DNA of 64,000 nucleotides from NCBI RefSeq assembly GCF_000292345.1, contig NZ_ALOU01000022.1, positions 51,736 through 115,735 of the forward strand, written 5' to 3'. How positions within the stretch are numbered: position 1 is the first letter of the stretch; each line of letters begins with the position of its first letter. The notes beneath the pieces were generated by a model. It was not told the origin of the DNA. It worked only from the letters and a program-made list of their open reading frames with translations, and made no database searches. The DNA comes from Cupriavidus sp. BIS7 (GTDB lineage Bacteria; Pseudomonadota; Gammaproteobacteria; Burkholderiales; Burkholderiaceae). The translations under genes were made by a program, and so were the position numbers. This document shows positions 15,722-24,092 of the stretch, piece by piece.

Positions 15722-15996
15722 GTCTCGCTCCGGATAGATGAAAGCGTAGTTTTTGTTTTCCGGCCAGCTTGCACTCTGCGGTGCCACGGCTTTGCCCGTG
15801 GTCGTCCGTGTGGCCGTCCGTGTGGTCTTGAGCCAGATTCTGTGGTTTCGCGCGAAAAGGCGCTTTGCTTTGGACGACATCGACATACCAATTGCGCCAC
15901 CCGGCCCTCGGGGTTTACCGGGGGTGGGAGTCCGCCCCTGCGCTGGCTTGCCGATGATCTGCCAAGGGCATGGCGAGACCCGGGAATGACCCGGAG

Positions 15997-16038
15997 ATGT
16001 CCCAACTAAGCAAACGCATGTCCCAAAAAAGCAAGCGA
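15997..16038 (+). promoter_or_regulatory. 21-bp tandem direct repeat, candidate AraC-type operator
   Basis: Two adjacent copies, 15997-16017 and 16018-16038, agree at 17 of 21 positions; the shared core is ATGTCCCAA followed by AAGCAA and CG. AraC-family proteins typically bind direct half-sites one 21-bp period apart. The repeat lies in the 419-base region between the Bug operon and the second BKACE gene. A possible -10 (GATACT, 16056-16061) would put the -35 region at the downstream edge of copy 2, the class II activator position for the BKACE promoter. The island encodes two AraC regulators, either of which could use it. Confidence 0.5.
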
Positions 16039-16140
16039 CGGCCATCAATGCTCCAGATACTGCAAGGGCAGGATCACAGCGATCCCTCAAGCCACCGAAG
16101 CCACCGCACCCAACGCACCCCCAATACCCGGAGACATCAC

Positions 16141-17199
16141 ATGAACTTTCTCGACGGTCACCTGTTCCCTGAAAACCAGCAGCCGCTGATCATTACCGCC
16201 GCGCCCTATGCCCCGGGCTGGCTGCCCCAGGACTTCCCGGAGGACATCCCGGTCAGCATGGAAGCGCAGATCCAGAAGGCGGTGGACTGCTACAACGCCG
16301 GCGCCACGGTGCTGCACCTGCATGTGCGCGAACTCGATGGCAAGGGCAGCAAGCGCCTGTCCAAGTTCAACGAGCTGATTTCCGGCGTGCGCAAGGCCGT
16401 GCCCGAGATGATCATCCAGGTGGGCGGCTCCATCTCGTTCGCACCCGAGAATGAAGGCCAAGCCGCCAAGTGGCTGTCCGACGACACGCGCCACATGCTG
16501 GCCGATCTGGACCCCACGCCGGACCAGGTCACCGTCACCGTCAACACCTCGCAGATGAACGTCACCGATCAGGCTGAAGACGCTGACTTCAAGGGCACGT
16601 CGCGCGAGAACATGGCAATCTTCAACGCCTACAAGAACATGACGGTGCCTGCCAACCCTGACTGGGTGGAAGAACACGTTCGCCGCCTGAGCGCCGCTGG
16701 TATTCAGAGCGCGTTCCAGTGCTACAACATCAACAGCTTCGAGTCAGTCGAACGGCTGATGCGCCGCGGCTTCTACAAGGGGCCGCTGGTCATGAACTGG
16801 GTGGCGATTGGTGGCGGCATGGACAAGCCGAGCATCTACAGCCTTGCCAACTTCCTGCATCCGGTGCCGGACGGCGCAGTGGTGACGGTGGAAAGCCATG
16901 TGCGCAACGTGCAACCGATCAACACGATCGGCATCGCCATGGGCCTGCACGTGCGTTGCGGCATCGAGGACGGCCTGTGGAACCAGCGCCGCACCGAGAA
17001 GATGAGCACCGTAAAGCAGATCGAACAGCTGGTGCGCATCTCGCGCGAACTGGACCGCGATATCGCCACGGCCAAGGAAGCGCGCGAGATCAGCAAGATC
17101 GGCGTGTTCTATGACACCGTGGAGGAATCGCTGCAAGCCAACGGTTTCGCCCCGAACCGCAACGGCGGCAACCAGGGCTTCCTGCGCAAGACGCAATAA
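16141..17199 (+). CDS. Beta-keto acid cleavage enzyme (BKACE, DUF849), second copy
   Basis: 352 residues from the ATG at 16141, which has GGAG at the right distance (CCCGGAGACATCAC). It is about 40 residues longer than the first copy, with a longer N-terminus and a C-terminal extension (FYDTVEESLQANGF onwards). Zn-binding HLH sits in VLHLHVRELDG; the late Glu is in VRCGIEDGLWN. The middle differs strongly from the first copy (VTVNTSQMNVTDQAEDADFKG), so the two are not recent duplicates and should take different keto acids. Transcribed away from the Bug operon; followed by a strong stem-loop and the second AraC gene. Confidence 0.92.
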   Translation: MNFLDGHLFPENQQPLIITAAPYAPGWLPQDFPEDIPVSMEAQIQKAVDCYNAGATVLHLHVRELDGKGSKRLSKFNELISGVRKAVPEMIIQVGGSISFAPENEGQAAKWLSDDTRHMLADLDPTPDQVTVTVNTSQMNVTDQAEDADFKGTSRENMAIFNAYKNMTVPANPDWVEEHVRRLSAAGIQSAFQCYNINSFESVERLMRRGFYKGPLVMNWVAIGGGMDKPSIYSLANFLHPVPDGAVVTVESHVRNVQPINTIGIAMGLHVRCGIEDGLWNQRRTEKMSTVKQIEQLVRISRELDRDIATAKEAREISKIGVFYDTVEESLQANGFAPNRNGGNQGFLRKTQ

Positions 17200-17211
17200 G
17201 GCAGGCAACGA

Positions 17212-17257
17212 GCCAGCGCCACTTCCCGTCCAATATATGGCGGGAAGTGGCGCTGGC
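17212..17257 (+). terminator. Perfect 17-bp stem-loop after the second BKACE gene
   Basis: GCCAGCGCCACTTCCCG pairs without a mismatch with its complement across a 12-base AT-rich loop. It starts 13 bases past the BKACE stop. There is no T-run on either side, so it may be a Rho-aided terminator or a 3' stabilising hairpin rather than a standard intrinsic terminator. Confidence 0.7.
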
Positions 17258-17389
17258 CGCGCTCGAATCAGGGCAATCCCGGCTTGTCCGTTCTGCCAAA
17301 TCATCGGATAAGACCTGCAGCTTTCCCGCTTTGCTTACCGCGCCGTCCGCAAGTGACGCCAGCGCCGGAGCCTACGCCCCCGTGATGCC

Positions 17390-18397
17390 ATGAGTACTCT
17401 GATTCGCAGCGCCCTTCTCGTTAAATTTTCCGAAGTATCCCGGACCGTCGGCATCGATCCCGAGCGTCTGATCCAGCATGTCGGCGCCGACCGTTCGTGC
17501 ATGATCTCGCCGGACCTGCATGTGCCGGAGCCATGGCTGGCGAAGGTTCTGGAAACCAGCGAACAGGTATCGGGCGGCGCATCCGCTTCCATCGGCCTGC
17601 TGATGGCGGAGACCTGGCGCATGTCCGATTTCGGTCCGATCAGCCTGCTGCTCCAGCATCAGCCGACGCTACGCCATGCGCTTGGCCATCTTGAGTCGTA
17701 TCGTCACCTGCTGAGCGAATCCGTTTCCGTTCATGTCGAGGAATTCGACGATATCGTCATCGTCCATCAGCAACTGATCACCGAACGGGCGAACCCCGGG
17801 CGCCAGCCTGTGGAGTTGTCGCTCGGAGCGCTGCTGAGCCTGATGAAGTCGATGCTCGGCGGACAGTGGAAGCCGCGCAGCGTCCATTTCTCGCACGCGG
17901 CGCCGTCAGGCCTGCATATCCATCACCGGCTGTTCGGCACGCGGGTCGAGTTTGGCTGCGACTTCAACGGCATTTCGATGGACCGTCATGACCTGGACCG
18001 CCCCAACCCGCTCGGCGACGTCAACCTTGCGCGCTACGCCAAGGAATTCCTTGACGAGCGTCCGCACGGCAAACAGCCTTCCACGGCGTCCAACGTGCGC
18101 CGCGCGATCCAGTTGCTGCTGCCGCACGGCCGGAGCGGCATCGAACAGGTGGGACATAAGCTCGGCATGAGTTCCCGTACGCTGCAGCGGCGGCTGGAAC
18201 AGGAGGGCGTGGAGTTTTCTGCGCTGCTCAATGAAATCCGGCGCGGCCTGGCCGGGCGATATCTCGGTGACCAGCGCTATCCGGTATCCCAGGTGGCAAC
18301 GCTGCTCGGCTTTTCCGAAGTCAGCACGTTCTCGCGCTGGTTCGCCGCGCAGTTCGGCCAATCGCCCACGCGCTGGCGCGTCAGCCTGCCCAACTAA
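17390..18397 (+). CDS. AraC-family regulator, second copy in the island
   Basis: 335 residues, same layout as the regulator at 9852: an arabinose-binding-like N-terminal domain (LIRSALLVKFSEVSRTVGIDPERL; SDFGPISLLLQHQPTLRHAL; KPRSVHFSHAAP) and a C-terminal AraC domain (IEQVGHKLGMSSRTLQRRLEQEG; VSQVATLLGFSEVSTFSRWFAAQFG). It lies between the second BKACE gene and the convergent dioxygenase. It is likely the activator of one or both BKACE transcription units; the 21-bp repeat upstream of the BKACE gene is the natural target to test. Effector unknown, probably an intermediate of the pathway. Confidence 0.88.
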   Translation: MSTLIRSALLVKFSEVSRTVGIDPERLIQHVGADRSCMISPDLHVPEPWLAKVLETSEQVSGGASASIGLLMAETWRMSDFGPISLLLQHQPTLRHALGHLESYRHLLSESVSVHVEEFDDIVIVHQQLITERANPGRQPVELSLGALLSLMKSMLGGQWKPRSVHFSHAAPSGLHIHHRLFGTRVEFGCDFNGISMDRHDLDRPNPLGDVNLARYAKEFLDERPHGKQPSTASNVRRAIQLLLPHGRSGIEQVGHKLGMSSRTLQRRLEQEGVEFSALLNEIRRGLAGRYLGDQRYPVSQVATLLGFSEVSTFSRWFAAQFGQSPTRWRVSLPN

Positions 18398-18462
18398 GAT
18401 CGGGCAGGCCTCAGGCCTCAGGCCGGCACTCAGCCGGCCCTTAACTGACCCCCAAGCGAACC

Positions 18463-19305
18463 TCAGAACGGACGATCGCCCATGATGGTGGCGCGCTCCA
18501 TGTGGCGCGGCGCGGGCCAGTAGTCGCTCACGGCATAGTGCTGCGTGGCCACGTTGTCCCACAGCGCCACGCTGTTCGGGCGCCAGCGGAAGCGCACCTG
18601 GTACTCGGGAATCGCGGCCTGGCTCAGCAGGTAGTTGAGCAGCAGGCTGGCACCCGGCGTCTTGTCCTGCCCGAAGCGCACGTTCTCCGGCGTGTGGTAG
18701 TTGATGAAATGGGTCGAGAACGGCGTCACGTAAAGCACCTTCTCGCCGGTCTCGGGGTGCGTCCGCACGACCGGGTGATCCACCAGCGGGTTCTTCCTCA
18801 CCAGTTCCTCACGCTCTTCCGTCGACATGATCGCGCCGAACGAATGCTCGATGCCGTGCTTGGCGCGCAGTCCCGCGATCTTCTGCTTGATCTCTTCGGG
18901 CAGGTGCTTGTACGCCTCCACCATGTTCACCCAGATGGTGTCGCCGCCCACATCCGGGCACGAAATGCAGCGCAGCACAGCCCCCTTGGGAGGCTTCGGC
19001 CGCCACGACGCATCGCTGTGATAGGTGTTCTCGAAATGGTCCCGTTTCTGGCTCTTGACGATCTCGATGAGGCCCGGATACCCGGGGACGGTGTTGTTGA
19101 CCGGGTGGTCTTCCAGGTCACCGAAACGCTTGGCGAACGCAACGTGGTCGGCGCGCGAGATGTCCTGGTCGCGGAAGAACAGCACGCGGTGCTTCAGCAG
19201 CAGCGCCTTGATCTCGGTAAAAAGCGTATCGTCGCGCGCAACATCGGCGATACTCACGCCCGCCAGTTCGGCACCGATCGAGCATGTGAGAGGATTGACT
19301 TGCAT
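18463..19305 (-). CDS. TauD/TfdA-family Fe(II)/2-oxoglutarate dioxygenase
   Basis: 280 residues from the ATG at 19305 (AAGGA upstream); about 280 is normal for TauD/TfdA. The facial triad is visible: His96 and Asp98 in YHSDASW, and His256 in TQHYAVSDY; the 2-oxoglutarate-binding Arg is in RHMERATIMGD near the C-terminus. The enzyme hydroxylates its substrate while turning 2-oxoglutarate and O2 into succinate and CO2, often to release sulfite, a phenol or an alcohol. It lies at the end of the catabolic island with its own promoter. It may prepare the substrate whose carbon chain is later cut by BKACE; the real substrate is not readable here. Confidence 0.9.
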   Translation of the reverse strand: MQVNPLTCSIGAELAGVSIADVARDDTLFTEIKALLLKHRVLFFRDQDISRADHVAFAKRFGDLEDHPVNNTVPGYPGLIEIVKSQKRDHFENTYHSDASWRPKPPKGAVLRCISCPDVGGDTIWVNMVEAYKHLPEEIKQKIAGLRAKHGIEHSFGAIMSTEEREELVRKNPLVDHPVVRTHPETGEKVLYVTPFSTHFINYHTPENVRFGQDKTPGASLLLNYLLSQAAIPEYQVRFRWRPNSVALWDNVATQHYAVSDYWPAPRHMERATIMGDRPF

Positions 19306-19561
19306 GATTTCAATTCCTTGGACAGTTGGGCTGGATGGCATCCACTCAGGAATCCGTGGCGCGGGCAATTCGATTGGCCCGCCAGCCGTCTGGAGATGAT
19401 TGTGGCCACTCTGCCCGCTTGCCGCTTGACGCTTTGCGCCACATATTGGCCGACCATGCCAGCGGCCCGGCCAGGCCGGACCGTGGCATGGATTTGAAAT
19501 TTTTGCGTGAACGTATTGGCACTTGCGCAGTCAATCTGGGCCTACCAGTTACACCAGAACA

Positions 19562-20497
19562 ATGAAGAAGTTAGTGTTTTCCCTGATCCTGGGATTAGCG
19601 CCCGTGCTTGCGGGCGCCACCGGTACGGCGGATTTTTCCCAATGCCGCCAGTTCTTTGCCCACAACGCGCCCCCGAAAGTCGTTGCCACGCCTGAACTGA
19701 AACTGCGCCCGCTTTGCTATGACGCATTCGCGGTCATGCATTCGGGCCGCAGCAAGACTCCCGTCTACGTGGCCGAGCGATTATCCAGATCCCAGCTTCT
19801 GGATGCCCGCGAAGAAAAGCGGACCAACCAGTTCTTTGCCGATGCGCGGTTACCGCGTGCCGAACGCGCCGAGCTTGATGATTACCGGGGCAGCGGATGG
19901 GACCGCGGCCACCTGGCCCCGGCAGGCGACCAGCCGACCGCGCAGGCCATGGCCCAATCGTTCAGCCTGGCCAACATGACGCCGCAGGCGCCGAAGAACA
20001 ACCGGGAAGCGTGGAGTTCGATCGAATCGGCCACGCGCAAATATGCGATGCGGGCCCGGGGCGATGTCTATGTCATCTCCGGCCCGGTTTTCGCCGACCA
20101 TCCGCAGACGATCGGTGCGGGCCGTGTCTGGGTGCCAAGCTACTACTTCAAACTGGTCTACGACCCGACCACGAACCGGGCGTGGGCGCACTGGATTGCA
20201 AATACCAACGAGGCCCGCCCGTCAAAGCCGATCAGCTATCGCGAGCTGGTGGCGCGCACGGGTGTTGAGTTCCTGCCGGGTATCGTTCCTGCCGACAATG
20301 CCAACGCCACGGCGCCGGAAATGCGCGCGGAATCGCCGGCGCACGGCGCCCGCGAACCAAAGCGAGAGCATGAGCGGGAGCGGGAGGACCTGGGGCAGGC
20401 GCTCAGGTCAATGCTCCAGCCCATCGCACAGGACGTAGACAATGTCGTGCGCACGCTGGCGCGATGGTGGGCGCTGCTCCGTCACGTGATGGCTTGA
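19562..20497 (+). CDS. Secreted DNA/RNA non-specific endonuclease
   Basis: 311 residues from the ATG at 19562. Signal peptide KKLVFSLILGLAPVLAGATG. The beta-beta-alpha-metal nuclease core carries the signature DRGH at residues 114-117 (GSGWDRGHLAPAGD), whose His is the general base, followed by the Mg2+-ligand region (SLANMTPQAPKNNREAW) and the later PVFADHPQTIGAGRVWVPSYYFK strands. Members cut single- and double-stranded DNA and RNA in the periplasm or outside the cell, for nutrient use or defence. The last 60 residues (charged REPKREHEREREDL) are not part of the fold and look flexible or coiled. Stands alone between divergent and convergent neighbours. Confidence 0.92.
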   Translation: MKKLVFSLILGLAPVLAGATGTADFSQCRQFFAHNAPPKVVATPELKLRPLCYDAFAVMHSGRSKTPVYVAERLSRSQLLDAREEKRTNQFFADARLPRAERAELDDYRGSGWDRGHLAPAGDQPTAQAMAQSFSLANMTPQAPKNNREAWSSIESATRKYAMRARGDVYVISGPVFADHPQTIGAGRVWVPSYYFKLVYDPTTNRAWAHWIANTNEARPSKPISYRELVARTGVEFLPGIVPADNANATAPEMRAESPAHGAREPKREHEREREDLGQALRSMLQPIAQDVDNVVRTLARWWALLRHVMA

Positions 20498-20539
20498 TGC
20501 CGAAGCCATTCCGGGGCTATTCCGGGGGCCATGCCGCCG

Positions 20540-22210
20540 TCATGCGCTTGCGGCCCCCATGCTCTCCTTGCCGAGAGACTGCACACACTCATCGACGCTG
20601 AGCTCATGCAGCGATTCACGCGGCAGCGCTTCATTGGCCGCGCGGGCCAGCACCTCCAGCGCACGCGGCTTCAGTCTCACCAGCAGCAGGCGGCGCCCGT
20701 GCGCAATCGTGCCGGCGGCGAACATGTGCAGCGCCTCGATCGTCGATCCGTCCAGGTCCGGCGATTCCTCCAGGCTGAAGATCACCGTATGCACGGCGCC
20801 CTGCGCCGCCATATGCCGCACCTGCGTCAGGATGCGCTCGACATTGGCGAAGAAGATCGGCGCTTCGGGCCGTACGATCAGCACGCCGGGAATGGTCGTG
20901 GCCTCGGGGTGCGCGGCGTTGTCCACGTAATCGTGGCTGCTGCCCAGCCGGCCAAGCTGGCTGACCCTCGGTTCCGAAAGATTGCGCAGCGTCATCAGCA
21001 GGCTGACGCCAATGCCCGCCAGCAGGCCGTCCAGCACGCCAAGCAGCAGCACAGCCACGCACGCCAGCACCACCAGCAGGCGGTCACGCCGCCATGACCA
21101 GTACGGCCGAAACACGCTCAGGCGCAGCGTATGGCTGACCGCATAGACCACGATGGCAGCCAGCACGGGCTCCGGTGTCAGCGCCAGTTGCGGCAGCAGG
21201 AGCGCGACGATCACGGCAACGACGGCCGCAGCGCACCAGCCTGCCAGCCGGGACTGCGCCCCGGCCGCTTCATTGGCCGACGTGGCCGAATAGCCCGCCC
21301 CCACCGGCATGCCATGCAGCAGGCCCGAGCCGAGGTTCGCCACGCCCAGCGCGATCAGGTCGCGATCGGCCGATGTCTTGTCGCCGTGCTTGAGCGCAAA
21401 GCTTCGAATCGACCCGTACGACTCCGCGTACAGGATCAGGACCAGCGCAAACGCCAGCTCACCAAGGCGAAGCCACTCGGTCCGCGCCAGATCGGGAATA
21501 TCGAATGACACGCCGGCCAGGTCGATCGTGCCGACTTGCCCGATGCCATAGTGATGCAGGTCCACGCCGTAGGCCAGCGCGATACCGAGCACGATGACCA
21601 CGAGCGGGCCCGGCACGTTCTTCCAGCGCGACATCGAGAACAGCATCAGCAACACGACACCGGCTGCGGCCAGCGCATTGAGGTTCCACGCCGAAGCCTG
21701 GTGGATCAACTGGTAGGCGAAGCGAGGCAGGTCGCCATGCGTGGGGTGCACGCCCACCACGCTGGCAACCTGCTTCAGGATGATGGTGATGGCCAGCCCG
21801 AACGTGAATCCGCGCAGCACCGGCTTGGCGATGAATTCGGTGATGCCGCCAAGCCGGAACAGGCCGGCCAGCACCAGGAACACACCAGCCAGGATCACAA
21901 GGCCCGCGCCCAGCAGCAGCCGTTGCGCCGCGTCGCCTCCGGCCATCGACACCGTGATGGCCGCCAGCACGGCGGCGGAAGACGAGGTAGCCGACACCAG
22001 AGCGAAACGACTGGTCCCGATCAGGCCGTAGGCCACAAGGCCCACCAGCAGGCCGATCAGGCCAGCCTGCGGCGGCAGGTTGGCAATGCCGGCGTACGCG
22101 ACGGCCTCGGGCAGCAGCAGGCCGGCGATCGAACAGCCTGCGATTACGTCTCGCACCGGACTGCCGCTGCGTGCGCTATCTGTCGGGCTCGGCGAATCCG
22201 CAGTGGTCAC
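20540..22210 (-). CDS. SulP-family anion transporter with STAS domain
   Basis: 556 residues. About 12-14 membrane segments make up the SulP fold, with the signature region near the start (LLLPEAVAYAGIANLPPQAGLIGLL) and FALVSATSSSAAVLAAIT. A cytoplasmic STAS domain follows from about residue 445 (GVLIVRPEAPIFFANVERILTQV; VIFSLEESPDLDGSTIEALHMFAAG). Family members carry sulfate, bicarbonate, or dicarboxylates; the sequence does not say which. It is 37 bases downstream of the cytochrome c gene on the same strand and probably shares its transcript, which would fit sulfite/sulfate metabolism, though that link is only contextual. Confidence 0.92.
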   Translation of the reverse strand: MTTADSPSPTDSARSGSPVRDVIAGCSIAGLLLPEAVAYAGIANLPPQAGLIGLLVGLVAYGLIGTSRFALVSATSSSAAVLAAITVSMAGGDAAQRLLLGAGLVILAGVFLVLAGLFRLGGITEFIAKPVLRGFTFGLAITIILKQVASVVGVHPTHGDLPRFAYQLIHQASAWNLNALAAAGVVLLMLFSMSRWKNVPGPLVVIVLGIALAYGVDLHHYGIGQVGTIDLAGVSFDIPDLARTEWLRLGELAFALVLILYAESYGSIRSFALKHGDKTSADRDLIALGVANLGSGLLHGMPVGAGYSATSANEAAGAQSRLAGWCAAAVVAVIVALLLPQLALTPEPVLAAIVVYAVSHTLRLSVFRPYWSWRRDRLLVVLACVAVLLLGVLDGLLAGIGVSLLMTLRNLSEPRVSQLGRLGSSHDYVDNAAHPEATTIPGVLIVRPEAPIFFANVERILTQVRHMAAQGAVHTVIFSLEESPDLDGSTIEALHMFAAGTIAHGRRLLLVRLKPRALEVLARAANEALPRESLHELSVDECVQSLGKESMGAASA

Positions 22211-22247
22211 ATGACTCCTTCGCTATGGTTCGAATGTCGTTGGTCTG

Positions 22248-23111
22248 TCAGGACCCCGAACCCGGCGGCGGCGCCTTGCGCCCGGCCATGTGGTGCAGGT
22301 ACGCCAGCAGGTCCTTCAGGTCGGCATCGGACAACGTCCGTTCATCGATCGACGACATGCGCGTACCGGGCCACCACCTCAGCGACTGCGGGTTACGAAT
22401 CAATGCGCTGAGCTTCTCGTCGCCAAGATATTCCACCGCGCTGAATGGCACGTTAAGGTCGGGACCCAGGTTGGCGTCTCCCATCCGGTTCATCGAATGG
22501 CACGAGAAGCAGACCCGCTGGAACGTGGCGAAGCCGCGCATGACCGGTCCGTCGGCTGGCTGGTCAGCGGCCGGCCGGATAGCCGCGAAGCGCTCGGCAG
22601 GCGATGCGGTGACGTCGATACGGACGATGCTGTAAGTCCACAGGCTCTCGTTGATCGCGGCGCCGGCCTGGCCCTTCGGCACCGTCCAGATCAGCCTGAA
22701 CGGCCCGATGCCCTGCCCTTTGAGCTTCGGCCACGGGGCCCTGGCATCTTCCACGGCCAGCCAGGCACGCGGCACGCCGGCACCTTCGCCCAGCAGCAGG
22801 CGCACCGGCAGGTGCGAGATATAGCCATCGCTGGCCGCGGTGGTGGCGGTGGCATCGGCAGAGACCGGCAGGCCGCGCAGCAGCTCCGGCATTGCAATGG
22901 CCTTGAAGGTCAGGCGGCGCTTCAGGTTGTCGTCTTCCACCGTCACACTGGTCAGGCGGTGGTCCTTCAGCAGTTCCTGACGTGTCCAGCTTCGTTCCTG
23001 AGAACCGGCGACGACGGTCAGCGTTGCGGTATCCGCTGCGCCAGCCGGGGCGGCAACGAACATCAGCGCGCAGCCAAGCGCGCCGGCAAGCCTTGTGAGC
23101 CAGGCCTTCAT
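22248..23111 (-). CDS. Periplasmic cytochrome c with N-terminal molybdoenzyme-like domain
   Basis: 287 residues with a signal peptide (residues 1-25, ending AGA-ADTA). Residues about 30-180 resemble the beta-rich oxidoreductase molybdopterin-type domain (TFKAIAMPELLRGL; DGYISHLPVRLLL; WTYSIVRIDVTASP) but lack an obvious cofactor Cys. The C-terminal ~90 residues are a class I cytochrome c: haem-binding CFSCH, then LGPDLN and the distal Met in PGTRMSS. It probably carries electrons for a periplasmic oxidoreductase, perhaps a sulfite-type enzyme encoded elsewhere. Encoded directly before the SulP transporter. Confidence 0.85.
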   Translation of the reverse strand: MKAWLTRLAGALGCALMFVAAPAGAADTATLTVVAGSQERSWTRQELLKDHRLTSVTVEDDNLKRRLTFKAIAMPELLRGLPVSADATATTAASDGYISHLPVRLLLGEGAGVPRAWLAVEDARAPWPKLKGQGIGPFRLIWTVPKGQAGAAINESLWTYSIVRIDVTASPAERFAAIRPAADQPADGPVMRGFATFQRVCFSCHSMNRMGDANLGPDLNVPFSAVEYLGDEKLSALIRNPQSLRWWPGTRMSSIDERTLSDADLKDLLAYLHHMAGRKAPPPGSGS

Positions 23112-23201
23112 GTGTGTGTCTCCAGATCGATGCCGAATGGTTCGACGAAGTCTAGCGCAATGCCAATGGCGCGCGACCTGCTTCTCAGGATCTGATCGCC
23201 C

Positions 23202-23240
23202 AAAAAAAGACCCCAGGCTGTGCAGGTATCAGCCTGGGGT
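23202..23240 (-). terminator. Intrinsic terminator on the minus strand
   Basis: Minus strand: ACCCCAGGCTG, 9-base loop, CAGCCTGGGGT, then C and seven T. The 11-bp stem is perfect. It lies about 255 bases past the lipoprotein gene at 23494 and about 90 bases before the cytochrome start, so it isolates the two units. A second perfect hairpin (GCGCAGATC / GATCTGCGC, 23316-23338) lies between it and the lipoprotein gene. Apart from these I see no gene in 23112-23493. Confidence 0.88.
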
Positions 23241-23493
23241 GGTAGGTCGGGATCTGCCAGCACTCATCTGCATGGCCCCTGACGATCCTGATATCGCAAC
23301 CCGCGTGCCAGCGCCGCGCAGATCGTGCGGATCTGCGCCGGCACCGGCGCGGCGCATCCATTGAAGATCAGTCATTTCAATGACTTACAGATGTTCAAGA
23401 CGGTGGGGCGAAGGCCGCCTGCGGCGCGCGTGACTGGCTGGCCGGCGTTACGCGTTACGTAACGTTTTGCGCGAGGCCGCACGACATGCGCGC

Positions 23494-23886
23494 TCACCGG
23501 GCGCTTGCCGCACCGGGTTTGCAATCTTCCACGATGCCCTGGATGCGGCCCTGCCTCAGGATTGGATGCCACTCTCCGGCACTGCGAATTTCCACGTTGG
23601 TGCCCTGCTCCGCACGACGCAGGCTGACCAGATAGAAGTACCGCGTATCGGAACTCGATGCGTAGCCGACCCGCACATCGACCTTGCCCGGCTCGGAATA
23701 GGGAACGATGCTGGCTTCTTCCTGCAGCTTGCTCTTCAGGCACTGGACCAGGTCGCCGACACTGGCCTTCGACTGGATGCGCTTGGGCTCCTGCGACTCG
23801 ATGTACTCCGTGGTGTTGCCGCTGGCGCAAGCCGCAAGAAGTTGCGCCGCGAAGGCGGCAATCAGCAGTACCCGGGTTCTTTGCAT
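23494..23886 (-). CDS. Hypothetical lipoprotein
   Basis: 130 residues. Lipoprotein signal RVLLIAAFAAQLLAAC with the lipid Cys near residue 20. The mature part reads like a small alpha/beta domain: SVGDLVQCLKSKLQEEASIV, then alternating strands VDVRVGYASSSDTRYFYLVSLRRA and TNVEIRSAG. No named family recognised; such proteins often occur in Burkholderiales as unlinked envelope lipoproteins. Monocistronic, followed by a hairpin and a distant terminator. Confidence 0.75.
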   Translation of the reverse strand: MQRTRVLLIAAFAAQLLAACASGNTTEYIESQEPKRIQSKASVGDLVQCLKSKLQEEASIVPYSEPGKVDVRVGYASSSDTRYFYLVSLRRAEQGTNVEIRSAGEWHPILRQGRIQGIVEDCKPGAASAR

Positions 23887-24092
23887 GTGATTTCCTGAGA
23901 TTTCCTGAAATTTCCTGTTGCGCCCGTCAGTGTGAATGGCCGAGACGATCGGCAGAACGGGCCATCAGCCGTGCCGGCATCGTACAGACCTACCCGCCGT
24001 GGCACAACAAATCCGGCACCCATCTGAACGCCCCCGCAGCGGATGCCCATACCGCCTACAGTACAAGGCACCCAACACTTGGAGCCCCGTTC

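Noticed and set aside
15795..15830. Tandem GTCCGTGTGG-type repeat between the Bug and BKACE genes
   Set aside because: Only two to three imperfect copies in GC-rich DNA; no further support for function.
15722..16090. N-terminal extension of the Bug protein
   Set aside because: The ATG at 15721 has a good ribosome-binding site and starts a signal peptide; the extension is Pro/Thr/Arg-rich and unlike any Bug protein.
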